Shown here: positions 53,762-61,897 of the stretch, in pieces | How the letters are laid out: every line of letters begins with the position of its first letter | Position numbering within the stretch: position 1 is the first letter of the stretch | From: Planctomycetota bacterium | GTDB lineage: Bacteria > Planctomycetota > GCA-002687715 > DRQF01 | Direction of reading: 5' to 3' | NCBI GenBank assembly: GCA_020639295.1 | Contig: JACKGY010000005.1 | Span: 62,001-126,000, forward strand | Length of the DNA: 64,000 nt | Notes under the pieces: model-generated | What the model was told of the DNA's origin: nothing | Database searches by the model: none | Seen by the model: only the letters and a program-made list of their open reading frames with translations | Translations under genes and position numbers: made by a program

Positions 53762-54790
53762 ATGGCCAAAGCACTCAGCGAACTCATCCTCGATCACCTC
53801 GTGCCCTGGGAGCGCCTGCCCTGGCCGCTCGACCTGGAGACCATCTTCGGTCGCCGCGCCCCCCTCACCATCGAGATCGGCTTCGGTGACGGCGCCTTCC
53901 TGCTCGACCAGGCCGCGAAGCGGCCCGAGGAGGACTTCCTGGCCATCGAACTGGCCTGGGGGCAGGTCGATCGTTTGCTGCCCAGGTTGGAGCGGGCCGG
54001 GCTCGGCAACGTCCGTCTCATCAACGGAGATGCCGCCCTGGTGCTGGAGAGGATGATCGAGAGCGGCAGCGTCGCCCGCTTCGTCATCAACCACCCGGAC
54101 CCCTGGCCCAAGGAGCGGCACCACCACCGCCGCCTGATCCAGGCCGAGCTCCTCACCGAGCTGGCGCGCGCCCTGGAACCAGACGGAATGGTGGAGATCG
54201 CCACCGACCACGCCGACTACGCCGCCTGGATCGGCGAACGCCTGGAGGCCCGGACCGACCTGATCAGCGACCTCGAGGCCACCGAGGTCGGGGAGCTGCC
54301 CGATCGCCTGGTGACCCGCTACCAGATGAAGGCGCGGCAGGTCGGCATCGGCAACCATTTCTTCGTCTGGCGGAAGGTCGGACCGACCGCCGCCCCAGTC
54401 CAGCCCGAGAGGTTCGAGGACATGCCCAACGTCGCCTTCCGTGGTGAGGTCGACATGACCCGGCTGCTCGCCGACTTCCAGCCCTCCTCCGTCCACGAGC
54501 GCCACCGGAACGTCGACCTGGTGATCAACTTCGTCCGCGCCTTCCGCCAGGTCGACCAGGCACAGTGGTTGGTCGAGGCGCTGGTCAAGGAAGGCCGCTT
54601 CCACCAGCAGGTCGGCCTCTCCGTTCTCGGTCTCGAGCCCGGGCGCTGCACGGTGAAGGCCTCGAGCATCGGCTATCCGCGCCCGACCCAGGGCCTGAAG
54701 CGCGCGGTCTGGCATCTTGCCCGACTCGTCCAGGCACGGTGCCCGAGCCTCGAGGTCGACACCTCCACCGTCGGCCCCCTCGAGGACTGA
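53762..54790 (+). CDS. trmB: tRNA (guanine-N7-)-methyltransferase, long form
   Basis: 342 residues. The SAM-binding motif EIGFGDGAFL is followed by AIELAWGQVD and the family signature NHPDPWPKERHHHRR, which contacts the tRNA; the first Phe of the usual NFPDPWPK is His here. Residues from about 225 form a C-terminal extension of 110 residues, seen in a subset of bacterial TrmB proteins. TrmB places m7G46 in tRNAs. GGAAG precedes the ATG. It lies just downstream of tRNA-Leu on the opposite strand. Confidence 0.92.
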   Translation: MAKALSELILDHLVPWERLPWPLDLETIFGRRAPLTIEIGFGDGAFLLDQAAKRPEEDFLAIELAWGQVDRLLPRLERAGLGNVRLINGDAALVLERMIESGSVARFVINHPDPWPKERHHHRRLIQAELLTELARALEPDGMVEIATDHADYAAWIGERLEARTDLISDLEATEVGELPDRLVTRYQMKARQVGIGNHFFVWRKVGPTAAPVQPERFEDMPNVAFRGEVDMTRLLADFQPSSVHERHRNVDLVINFVRAFRQVDQAQWLVEALVKEGRFHQQVGLSVLGLEPGRCTVKASSIGYPRPTQGLKRAVWHLARLVQARCPSLEVDTSTVGPLED

Positions 54791-54850
54791 ACGGCCGCCA
54801 ACCGGCTGTCCCTTTCAGGGTGACGCGGGTAGCGCGCCTGCACCATTTCG

Positions 54851-54946
54851 TCAATCGGGCGCCCTGGCATCTCCGAGCGAGCATCCGCAAAGCACCACCG
54901 ATTCGACACTTGCATGATGTGGCCCATTTCGGGGGTCATTGGCCAT
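54851..54946 (-). CDS. Possible 31-residue small ORF with strong ribosome site
   Basis: ATG at 54946 preceded by GGAGGAGCAAAGGG, one of the best ribosome sites in the window, and a TGA at 54851. The peptide begins MANDPRNGPHHASVES and contains LCGCSLGD. No homologue is known to me. It lies convergent to trmB. It may be a leader peptide or chance. Confidence 0.25.
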   Translation of the reverse strand: MANDPRNGPHHASVESVVLCGCSLGDARAPD

Positions 54947-55208
54947 CCCTTTGCTCCTCCCGGATGCAAGTGATCTTGTTCTTTGACTCGTGAACGACGA
55001 CGACCCCGGTGATCCGGTCGACTTGGCCCCTGGCTCGGTCCCGCCACCTGGTTCCCGTCAACCGGTGATCAGCGCTGCCACCATCATCTTCCGCCCAGGT
55101 CCCACCCCAGATCCCACCAACCAAAAGGTAGCGAGAATCGAATCGGCGCCTCACCGGACACGAGCGCATGCCGTCTGCGAGCGGCATCGGGAGAAGAGCA
55201 GAAGAGAG

Positions 55209-55241
55209 AGGCCTCGGGTGACTCCCGGGGCCTTCTTTTTT
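55209..55241 (+). terminator. Strong intrinsic terminator of an unassigned transcript
   Basis: A 10-bp stem AGGCCTCGGG/CCCGGGGCCT (one U-G pair) with a 5-base loop is followed by TCTTTTTT. It is the only textbook T-rich terminator noted in the window and lies about 420 bases after trmB with no gene just upstream. Confidence 0.8.
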
Positions 55242-55502
55242 CGGGCGCTCGGCAGCAGCGGAAGCCGGGTCGCGACCGGAACGCCTCCGGGAACGAGGAG
55301 GGCGGGCGCCATCGCAAGCCCTCCCCTCGCCGGCCGTCGCGGTGGACGGGGCTTTTTCCGGGGAGGCTTTGGCTTCCTTCTTGCGTCCCCCTGGACCGCG
55401 GCGGAGTCGATGGTGGGTAAGCTGGCGTAAGTCGCTCCCCTGCCCCGCCTTCCACCGTTCGGTATCGCTCGGAGCGGAGCGGATGCTTACAAGGAGCTGG
55501 CG

Positions 55503-57212
55503 ATGAACCGGCGCAGGGACCTGCTCGGATGCGGCCTCATGGTCGCCCTCTTCCTCTTCCTGGCCCAGGGTCAGGCCTGGGCCCACGGTGGCAGCTACGG
55601 TGGCCCGGGCCCGGGCGGCGCCGGAACCCCCGGCCCCGGTCCCGGCAACCCCCGCAACGGCGGGACGACCCCGGGCACCGACCCCTCGTGGATCAACTGG
55701 TGGGATCGCAATCGCGAGGAGTTCTTCGACGTCCGCAAGCGCCGGCTCGAAGGCAGCCTGCAGGGCGAGAACAAGCGCTACGATCGCGACGACGTCCACC
55801 AGCTCCCGAGCCGCGACGAGGTGCGCGACCAGGTCGTCCCCGTCCTGCAGGGACTCCTCGGCGACAAGAGCGCGGACGTGCGTGACGCGGCGGCGATCGC
55901 CCTCGGTCGGGCCGGCGAGGCTCCAGTCGTCGAGTCGCTCGCCGCCCTGCTCTCCGATGGCGACCGCTCGGTCCGCCAGGCGGCGGTGATGGGCCTCGGC
56001 CTGGTCCGCCACCCGATGGCGGAGCAGATCCTGATCGACTACATGCTGGCGCAGGACACGGCCTACAAGGAACGGGGCATGGCGGCCCTCGCCCTCGGCT
56101 TCTCCGGCGGTGACAAGGCGCTCAAGGCCCTGCTCGATCGACTCGGCGAGACCCAGCCCTTCACCCGGCTCGCGGCCATCAAGACCCGACAGGTCGACGG
56201 CTGTCGGGCGCTGGGCCTCGGCCTCGCCGGCGCGGCCTCCGCGGCCGGCCCGCTGATCCAGGCGGTCCAGAAGGACCGCTCCAAGGACCGCGCCTTCAAC
56301 CCGCTCGCCCTCACGGGCCTCGCCAAGCTCGCCGACCCCGGCGCCGGATCGACCGTCCTCGCCGGCCTCGACGCCCGTCACAACGACGACCGCCGGGCGG
56401 CGGCGATCGCCGCCGGCCGCTGCCTCGGTCGGGACGACCCGAAGGTGCTGAAGAAGCTGCTCACGACCTGGAAGGAGGAGAAGGACGCGCACGCCCGCTA
56501 CTTCCTCACCATCAGCCTCGGCCGGATCGGCGGCGACGAGATCCTCGCGGCCCTGCGCAAGAACCTCGACCGGAACCGGAACCGTGAGGATCGCGCCTTC
56601 ACCGCCCTCGCGCTCGGCATCGCCGGAGATCTCGACTCGGCCGCCACGCTTCTCGGCCTGCTCGAGAAGGAGAAGGACATCTCCCTGCGCGGCGCCGCCG
56701 CCATCGCGCTCGGCATCCTGGGCGACGCGAACGCCGCCCCGGCGCTGATGAAGACCCTCGCCGACACCGCCAATCCCGAGCTGCGCTCCTTCGTGATCAC
56801 CGCCCTGGCCATGCTCGACCACCGCGAGGCCTTGCCCTCGATCCGCGACATCCTGGCGCGCAGCGCGCGTGACGAGCGGCTCGGGCGCGCCTGCGGTCTG
56901 GCCCTGGCGGTGATGTTCGAGGCCGACTCCCTCGAGTTGATGATGACGATCATGCGCAACTCGGGCAGCATCCAGGTCAAGGGCGGCATGGCGACGGCCC
57001 TCGGGCGCGCCGGCGATCGGCGCTCGATCGAGGGGCTGGTCAAGCTGGCCACGGACGGCGGCGAGACCGACCTCACCCGGGCCTTCGCCGTCGTGGCCCT
57101 CGGCCTCGTGGCCGACAAGTCGCCGAGCAGCGACTTCGCCCGGGCGGCCATCGATTCCAACTACGCCATGGAGAACGCCGAGGCCCTGCTCGAGGTGATC
57201 GACATCTTCTGA
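55503..57212 (+). CDS. Exported HEAT-repeat protein
   Basis: 569 residues with a signal peptide (1-27). A Gly/Pro-rich low-complexity linker (about 28-62) precedes a helical solenoid of HEAT/PBS-lyase-like repeats from about 95 to the end, for example VRDAAAIALGRAGE, VRQAAVMGLGLV, RGAAAIALGILGD and RSFVITALAML. Such solenoids are protein-binding scaffolds; no catalytic motif is seen. AGGAG lies 8 bases before the ATG. Its target is unknown. The next gene also encodes an exported protein, and the anti-sigma factor at 58799 has a similar HEAT region. Confidence 0.88.
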   Translation: MNRRRDLLGCGLMVALFLFLAQGQAWAHGGSYGGPGPGGAGTPGPGPGNPRNGGTTPGTDPSWINWWDRNREEFFDVRKRRLEGSLQGENKRYDRDDVHQLPSRDEVRDQVVPVLQGLLGDKSADVRDAAAIALGRAGEAPVVESLAALLSDGDRSVRQAAVMGLGLVRHPMAEQILIDYMLAQDTAYKERGMAALALGFSGGDKALKALLDRLGETQPFTRLAAIKTRQVDGCRALGLGLAGAASAAGPLIQAVQKDRSKDRAFNPLALTGLAKLADPGAGSTVLAGLDARHNDDRRAAAIAAGRCLGRDDPKVLKKLLTTWKEEKDAHARYFLTISLGRIGGDEILAALRKNLDRNRNREDRAFTALALGIAGDLDSAATLLGLLEKEKDISLRGAAAIALGILGDANAAPALMKTLADTANPELRSFVITALAMLDHREALPSIRDILARSARDERLGRACGLALAVMFEADSLELMMTIMRNSGSIQVKGGMATALGRAGDRRSIEGLVKLATDGGETDLTRAFAVVALGLVADKSPSSDFARAAIDSNYAMENAEALLEVIDIF

Positions 57213-57315
57213 GGCGCGACCATCCAGCGACGGAAGGAGGCGCGGAGCCGATGTTCAGCGCCCGCGCCTCCGGCTATGATGGGTCGCGCATCCGAGCCTC
57301 CGAGTAGTCGACCCC

Positions 57316-58776
57316 ATGCCAGCACGATCCATCCTCGCAGCCCTCCTTCTCGCCCTCCTCGTCACCGCCGCCCGGGGCCAGACGTACGAGGAGGCCGAAC
57401 TTTACGTCGCCGATCGTGGTCTCATGTCCGACGGCAGCGACGGTGAGGTGCGGCTCTATAACCACGCCGGCTTCTTCGTCGGCGTGTTGCCCCAGGTGGG
57501 CAGCGGCCAGATCCGCGGCATCGAGACCTCCGGCGCCGACGTCGTCTATCTGGCCCGCGGCAACGAGATTCGCCGCTACTCGGGGCCGATGTCGACGCCC
57601 GACGTCACCCCCTTCGCCTCCGGGAACAAGGCCCAGGACGTGGCCGTGAATCCGGTCACCGGCAACGTCTGGTGCGCCTTCGGCACCAGCTCCAGCTCGG
57701 CCCAGATCCTCGAGGTCTCGCCGGCCGGCGCGCTGCTCCGCACCATCACCAGCTCGGCCCTGGTCCACCCGCGCTCGCTCGACTGGAGCTACGACGGCCA
57801 GACCCTCTTCGTCTGCAACCAGACCGCGGCGGACATCGTCACGGTCGACGAGGCGACCGGCACCGTCAGCCAGTACATCGATCTCGCCGTGAGCTTCCCG
57901 AACCTCCTGCCGCAGTCGGTCTCGGTCGCCCGCGACGTCGACGACCTGCTCTACGTCACCGGCGACTACGGCGGCGATCAGAAGATCATCCAGGTGACCG
58001 GCCCGGCGGCCACGGCCACCGCGACCGTGTTCCTCGACTACTCCATGGCCAGCGACATCCTGGCGCCGGCCGACGGCGTGGTGGACAACCATGGCAACGT
58101 CTGGTTCAGCAACCGCGACGCCAACATGGGCGTCCCCGGGGTCTATTGCTTCGACCGCGGCAACGCCCTGCAGACCGTCCTGCCCTGGACCGGGAGCGAG
58201 CACATCTCGCCGATCGACCTGGCCTTCCGCAAGAGCCGGCTCGACCTGACCCTGACCAGCCTCGACGGCGTCGATGGCAACGGCGTCCCGAAGGTGCCCG
58301 GCGGTGCCGGCCAGACCACGCTGGTGCTGGACATCCTGGCGCCCGACTTCGTCGGCAGCCCCTACGCCATCCTCTACTCGCTGCTCTCGCCGACCGACTT
58401 CGCGGCCTCCGAGATCGGCCGGCCCTTCCTGGGCGGGGTCCCGATCGAGCGGCCGGATCCCCGCAACCTGCCGCTCTTCGTCGACGACGCGCTGCTGCAG
58501 TCGATCGGGCTGATCCAGGCCGGCGGGATCGGCGCCCTGATCCCACCGAACCCGATCTGCGGCGGCATCGTCCCGGGCTTCTTCATGCATCCCCAGGGCG
58601 TGATCGGCGCCAACGGGATCGCCCAGGCGCTGCTCATCTTCCCGGCCATGCCCTGCCTCTACCCGGCCTTCGAGTACTACATGAACTTCGCGGTGGTGGT
58701 CGTCGACGGGGCCACGGGCCCGGCCCAGCTCGGGCTGGTCGGCAGTCGCCTGAACTGCGTCCGCCTCGGCGGCTGA
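57316..58776 (+). CDS. Exported beta-propeller (NHL/SMP-30-like) protein
   Basis: 486 residues with a signal peptide (1-21, AARGQ). Residues 25-300 hold strand-rich repeats typical of NHL or YncE-like six-bladed propellers: EAELYVADRGL, DVVYLARGNEIRRYSG, DVAVNPVTGNVWCAFG, SLDWSYDGQTLFVCNQ and GVVDNHGNVWFSN. The C-terminal 150 residues form a separate beta domain with a few Cys and end in VRLGG. This resembles the exported proteins elsewhere in the window in plan but is not FG-GAP. Function unknown. The ribosome site before the ATG is poor. Confidence 0.8.
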   Translation: MPARSILAALLLALLVTAARGQTYEEAELYVADRGLMSDGSDGEVRLYNHAGFFVGVLPQVGSGQIRGIETSGADVVYLARGNEIRRYSGPMSTPDVTPFASGNKAQDVAVNPVTGNVWCAFGTSSSSAQILEVSPAGALLRTITSSALVHPRSLDWSYDGQTLFVCNQTAADIVTVDEATGTVSQYIDLAVSFPNLLPQSVSVARDVDDLLYVTGDYGGDQKIIQVTGPAATATATVFLDYSMASDILAPADGVVDNHGNVWFSNRDANMGVPGVYCFDRGNALQTVLPWTGSEHISPIDLAFRKSRLDLTLTSLDGVDGNGVPKVPGGAGQTTLVLDILAPDFVGSPYAILYSLLSPTDFAASEIGRPFLGGVPIERPDPRNLPLFVDDALLQSIGLIQAGGIGALIPPNPICGGIVPGFFMHPQGVIGANGIAQALLIFPAMPCLYPAFEYYMNFAVVVVDGATGPAQLGLVGSRLNCVRLGG

Positions 58777-58798
58777 GCGTGATCTTCGGGGTCGGGAT

Positions 58799-60535
58799 TC
58801 AGAGCGAGTCGAGCGTGCACTCGATCGCGTTGCGGAGCGCCGGCACCAGATCCTGACGGCCGAGCAGGCGACGAAGGGCCCGCTCCAGTCGGACCGGATC
58901 GCCCTCGGCCTCGAGGGCACGGACCAGGCCATCGAAGATCGCCAGGCCGGCGCTGCCGTCGATCTCGGCCAGGGCGCGGTGGAGGAAGTCCTCGCGACCC
59001 GCATGCCCGACCTCGAGCCGGGTGACCAGCTGGACCACGGTCTGGCGCCAGTCGACCGAGGGCGCCTGATCGTGGATCCGGCACATCTCCTCGAAACCCT
59101 CGCCCTCGCCCAGCGCCGCCGCCAGGAAGGCGGCGCTCAGGCGCAGATCGCTGTCCTGCTCGCGCTTCATCACGGCGACGAAGTGCGAACCCAGTTCCGC
59201 CTCGCCGCGTCGGCTGAGGATGAGCAGCGAAGCCTTGCGCACGCGCAGGTCGGAGTCGCGGGCTGCGGCGATCAGGAAGTCACGGGCCCCGGCACCGGGG
59301 ATCGAGCTGACCAGCCCGAGCAGGGCGCGCCGCGCCAGCGGCGGCCCGGCCTCGGCGAACAGGGCTTCGATCTCACTCAGGGCCTCGTCGCCACGGCTGG
59401 CGACCTGTTCCATCATGGCCCGGCTGGCCCGGTCCGGATCGACGATGTTGAGGCCACCGTCGGCGACGACACGATCGAGCCAGCGCTCGATCCGCGCCCG
59501 CACCGATCCGAGCGGCAGCCCGACCAGGCCGGCACGCCCGCCGACCATGTCGGTGGGGGCCTCCTCCAGCCGGACGCCGAGATCGATCCGCGACTTGACC
59601 GCGAGCCTTGCCTCACCGACCTCGCCCTCGGGCCGATCGAAGGCCACCAGCATGCCGTCCCGGAGACCGTAGACGTCGCCCTCGTCCAGGCGCCGGCAGC
59701 CGCCGAGCTCGGCGCGGGCGACGACCGAGCCCCGGATCACCGAGACCCGGAGACCGTCTTCCCTCGCCCCGTCCCGCTCCGCCCGCAGATCGCAGGCCAG
59801 GTCGTCACCGGCGAGCTCCAGACCAAGACTGCGCAGCTCCAGGCCGCGGCCGCGCAGGTCGCAGGAGAAGTGGCCTCCGTCCAGCTCGATCCGCAGGACG
59901 CCGTCGAGCCCATCCAGGCGCCCGGTCGAGTTCTCGCCCAGGACGAAGTGATCGCCGGTCCCGAGATCGACCAGGACCAGCGAGTCCCGCCGCGCCCGGA
60001 TCTCGACCCCGGCGACGATCTCGTCCGCCGCCACCAGGGGTCGCCAGTCGCCGCCAGCGGCGCGCAGTTCGACCTGACCCTGGGGATAGATGCGCGTGCC
60101 GGCCGGCCGGCTCTCCACGACCGCCAGGGCCCGACCCGGAGCCGGCTGCCGTGTGCCCTGACCGTTCCGCAGGCCGAAGACGAGGAGCAGCGCCGCCGCG
60201 AGCCCGGCCAACAAGGTCGGCACCAGATGGCGTCCGCGCTCGACGACGACCGTGGTCGAATGGTGCCCGACCGGCCGTTCCTCACCGACGCGCGGAATCC
60301 GCGGTCGATGCTCGTCGCGAGGCAGGAGCTGCCCGGGATCGAGCTCCGGCGCCAGGGCCAGCAGGAGTTCCTCGGCGACGACCTCGTCACCGGCCCAGTG
60401 CCGGGCGCAATCCTCGCACTCCTTCAGGTGCTGCTGGAAGCGAAAGCTCTCCGAACCGGAAAGCTCGCCGTCGAGGAAGAGCTCCAGGCGCTCGCGGAAC
60501 CACTCGCAGAGGTCGTCCGGTCGGAAGGGGCTCAT
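58799..60535 (-). CDS. Anti-sigma factor with zinc finger, FecR-like and HEAT regions
   Basis: 578 residues. The N-terminal zinc-finger anti-sigma domain has H36-x3-C40-x2-C43 (HLKECEDC). One membrane helix is at about 104-122. A beta-rich FecR-like region follows (about 135-290, with GTRIYPQGQVELRA and FVLGENSTGRL). A long helical C-terminal region (about 320-575) with HEAT-like repeats such as LRVRKASLLILSRRG and LRLSAAFLAAALGE ends the protein. The zinc finger would hold the co-encoded sigma factor; everything after the helix is outside the cytoplasm. It overlaps the sigma gene by four bases (ATGA). Confidence 0.85.
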   Translation of the reverse strand: MSPFRPDDLCEWFRERLELFLDGELSGSESFRFQQHLKECEDCARHWAGDEVVAEELLLALAPELDPGQLLPRDEHRPRIPRVGEERPVGHHSTTVVVERGRHLVPTLLAGLAAALLLVFGLRNGQGTRQPAPGRALAVVESRPAGTRIYPQGQVELRAAGGDWRPLVAADEIVAGVEIRARRDSLVLVDLGTGDHFVLGENSTGRLDGLDGVLRIELDGGHFSCDLRGRGLELRSLGLELAGDDLACDLRAERDGAREDGLRVSVIRGSVVARAELGGCRRLDEGDVYGLRDGMLVAFDRPEGEVGEARLAVKSRIDLGVRLEEAPTDMVGGRAGLVGLPLGSVRARIERWLDRVVADGGLNIVDPDRASRAMMEQVASRGDEALSEIEALFAEAGPPLARRALLGLVSSIPGAGARDFLIAAARDSDLRVRKASLLILSRRGEAELGSHFVAVMKREQDSDLRLSAAFLAAALGEGEGFEEMCRIHDQAPSVDWRQTVVQLVTRLEVGHAGREDFLHRALAEIDGSAGLAIFDGLVRALEAEGDPVRLERALRRLLGRQDLVPALRNAIECTLDSL

Positions 60536-61107
60536 GCTTCCTCCTCCCCGACCAGGAACTCACGGAGCTTGAGCTTGCCGCGATGCAGGATGATGCTGAC
60601 CGTGTTGGCCGAGATGCCGAGTTCGAGGCCGATGTCGCGGCAGCTCATCCCGTCGCGATAGCGCATGAGCAGGACGCTGCGATAGCGTTCGGAGAGCTCG
60701 CGGAAGCCGTTCATGATCGCCCGCGCCCGTTCCTCGCGCATCATCCCCTCGACCGGGCTCTCCGAGCCGGCCGCGCGCAGGAGGCCGTGGCGCTGGACGC
60801 CCTCCTGGCTGAAGGTGTCGGACTCGAGCTTCACCCGCCGCATGCGCGAGATGCCCAGGTTGACGCCGATGCGAAACAGCCAGGTGGAGAACCGGAAGCT
60901 CTTCCGGTAGCGATCGAGGAACTGGTAGGCGCGCAGGAAGGTCTCCTGGGCCACGTCCCGGGCCAGCTCGGCGTCGCCCACGACCCCGAAGACGATGTTG
61001 AAGAGCGAGCGCTCGTAGCGCCGCACCAGCTCGGCGAAGGCCTCGTCGTCGCGCGCCAGGGCGCGTTCGACCAGCCGTTCCTCCTCGATGTGGGCGAAGT
61101 CGGACAT
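60532..61107 (-). CDS. ECF RNA polymerase sigma factor (RpoE-like)
   Basis: 191 residues. Region 2 shows YERSLFNIVFGVVGDAELARDVAQETFLRAY and FSTWLFRIGVN. Region 4 shows LSERYRSVLLMRYRDGMSCRDIGLELGISANTVSIILHRGK. It is the classical ECF type, unlike the two kinase-linked factors at 20579 and 35027. It overlaps the zinc-finger anti-sigma gene (ATGA), the standard sigma/anti-sigma operon. GGAG precedes the ATG at 61107. Confidence 0.93.
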   Translation of the reverse strand: MSDFAHIEEERLVERALARDDEAFAELVRRYERSLFNIVFGVVGDAELARDVAQETFLRAYQFLDRYRKSFRFSTWLFRIGVNLGISRMRRVKLESDTFSQEGVQRHGLLRAAGSESPVEGMMREERARAIMNGFRELSERYRSVLLMRYRDGMSCRDIGLELGISANTVSIILHRGKLKLREFLVGEEEA

Positions 61108-61239
61108 GCAAGCTCCAGGACCGGAACAGGCATGTTACCCGCGAGATGCGCGGTCCTTTCTCGTCTTTCGCCACCGAAGCCGGGCCGGCCCGGGGCCACC
61201 GACGCAAGGACATGCCTTCAAACGACTTGAGGATCGAGA

Positions 61240-61890
61240 TCAGGAGGAGGCGAAGCGCCGGATGCCCTCCGAACGCCCGATGATGGTGACCCGATCACCG
61301 CGATCGATCCGCAGGGTGGCCGAGGGCGGCATGATCACGGTGCCGTCCTCGCGGATCACCCGGACCACCAGGACGCCGAACTCGGAGTTGGGCTTGATCT
61401 CCGCCAGGCTGCGATCGAGGAAGCTCGCGGGCGTGGCCAGGGTGGCCACCTCGACCCCGTCGCCGAGATCCACCGACTCGGCCACCAGGGGATGGGTCAG
61501 GGACTGGGCGACGCGCTTGGCGGACTCCTCCTCCGGGCTGACCACGTGGTGGGCCCCGATCCGCCGCAGGATGCGCCGGCGATCCTCGGTCTGGGCCCGA
61601 CCGATGATGTGCTTGGCCTCCATCCGCCGCAGCGCCAGGACGGTCTCCTGGGCGGCCTCGAAGTCCTCGCCGATCGCCACCACGACCACGTCCACCTGAC
61701 CGACGCCGGCCTTCTCGAGCTCGCGACCGTCGCGGGCATCGAGACGCACGACTTCGGTCACCTTGCCCTCGTGGTTCTTGACGTGCTCCTCGTTGGTGTC
61801 GAGCGCCAGCACCTCGACGCCCGCTTCCTCGAGGGCCAGCGCCAGGGCGCTGCCGAACCGACCGAGTCCGATGACCGCTACGCTGCGCAT
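61240..61890 (-). CDS. ktrA: KtrA/TrkA potassium-uptake regulatory subunit
   Basis: 216 residues: an RCK/TrkA-N Rossmann domain with VIGLGRFGSALA and ALDTNEE (NAD/ATP binding), and a C-terminal TrkA-C domain (about 140-212). It gates the partner transporter encoded 7 bases upstream at 61898-63676. One Rossmann domain, not two, fits KtrA rather than E. coli TrkA. Confidence 0.93.
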   Translation of the reverse strand: MRSVAVIGLGRFGSALALALEEAGVEVLALDTNEEHVKNHEGKVTEVVRLDARDGRELEKAGVGQVDVVVVAIGEDFEAAQETVLALRRMEAKHIIGRAQTEDRRRILRRIGAHHVVSPEEESAKRVAQSLTHPLVAESVDLGDGVEVATLATPASFLDRSLAEIKPNSEFGVLVVRVIREDGTVIMPPSATLRIDRGDRVTIIGRSEGIRRFASS

Positions 61891-61897
61891 GACGTCC

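Larger units (their letters stand above)
54791..55502. other. Unexplained non-coding gap after trmB
   Basis: 712 bases with composition distinctly less GC-rich than the genes. No rRNA, tRNA, SRP or RNase P RNA was recognised. Contents seen: a 31-codon open frame on the minus strand with a strong ribosome site, a small hairpin ATGCCG...CGGCAT near 55169-55188, a strong plus-strand terminator at 55209-55241, and a second weaker GGGGCTTTTT site near 55350. A short transcript ending at 55241 is likely, its start unknown. Confidence 0.6.

Noticed and set aside
54830..54880. Minus-strand sequence resembling the 5' half of a leucine tRNA (GACGAAATGGTGCAGGCGCGCT)
   Set aside because: No acceptor pairing, anticodon arm or T-arm can be built around it.
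54990..55430. Plus-strand open frame starting GTG at 54990
   Set aside because: It runs through the strong terminator at 55209-55241, has no ribosome site and low-complexity content.
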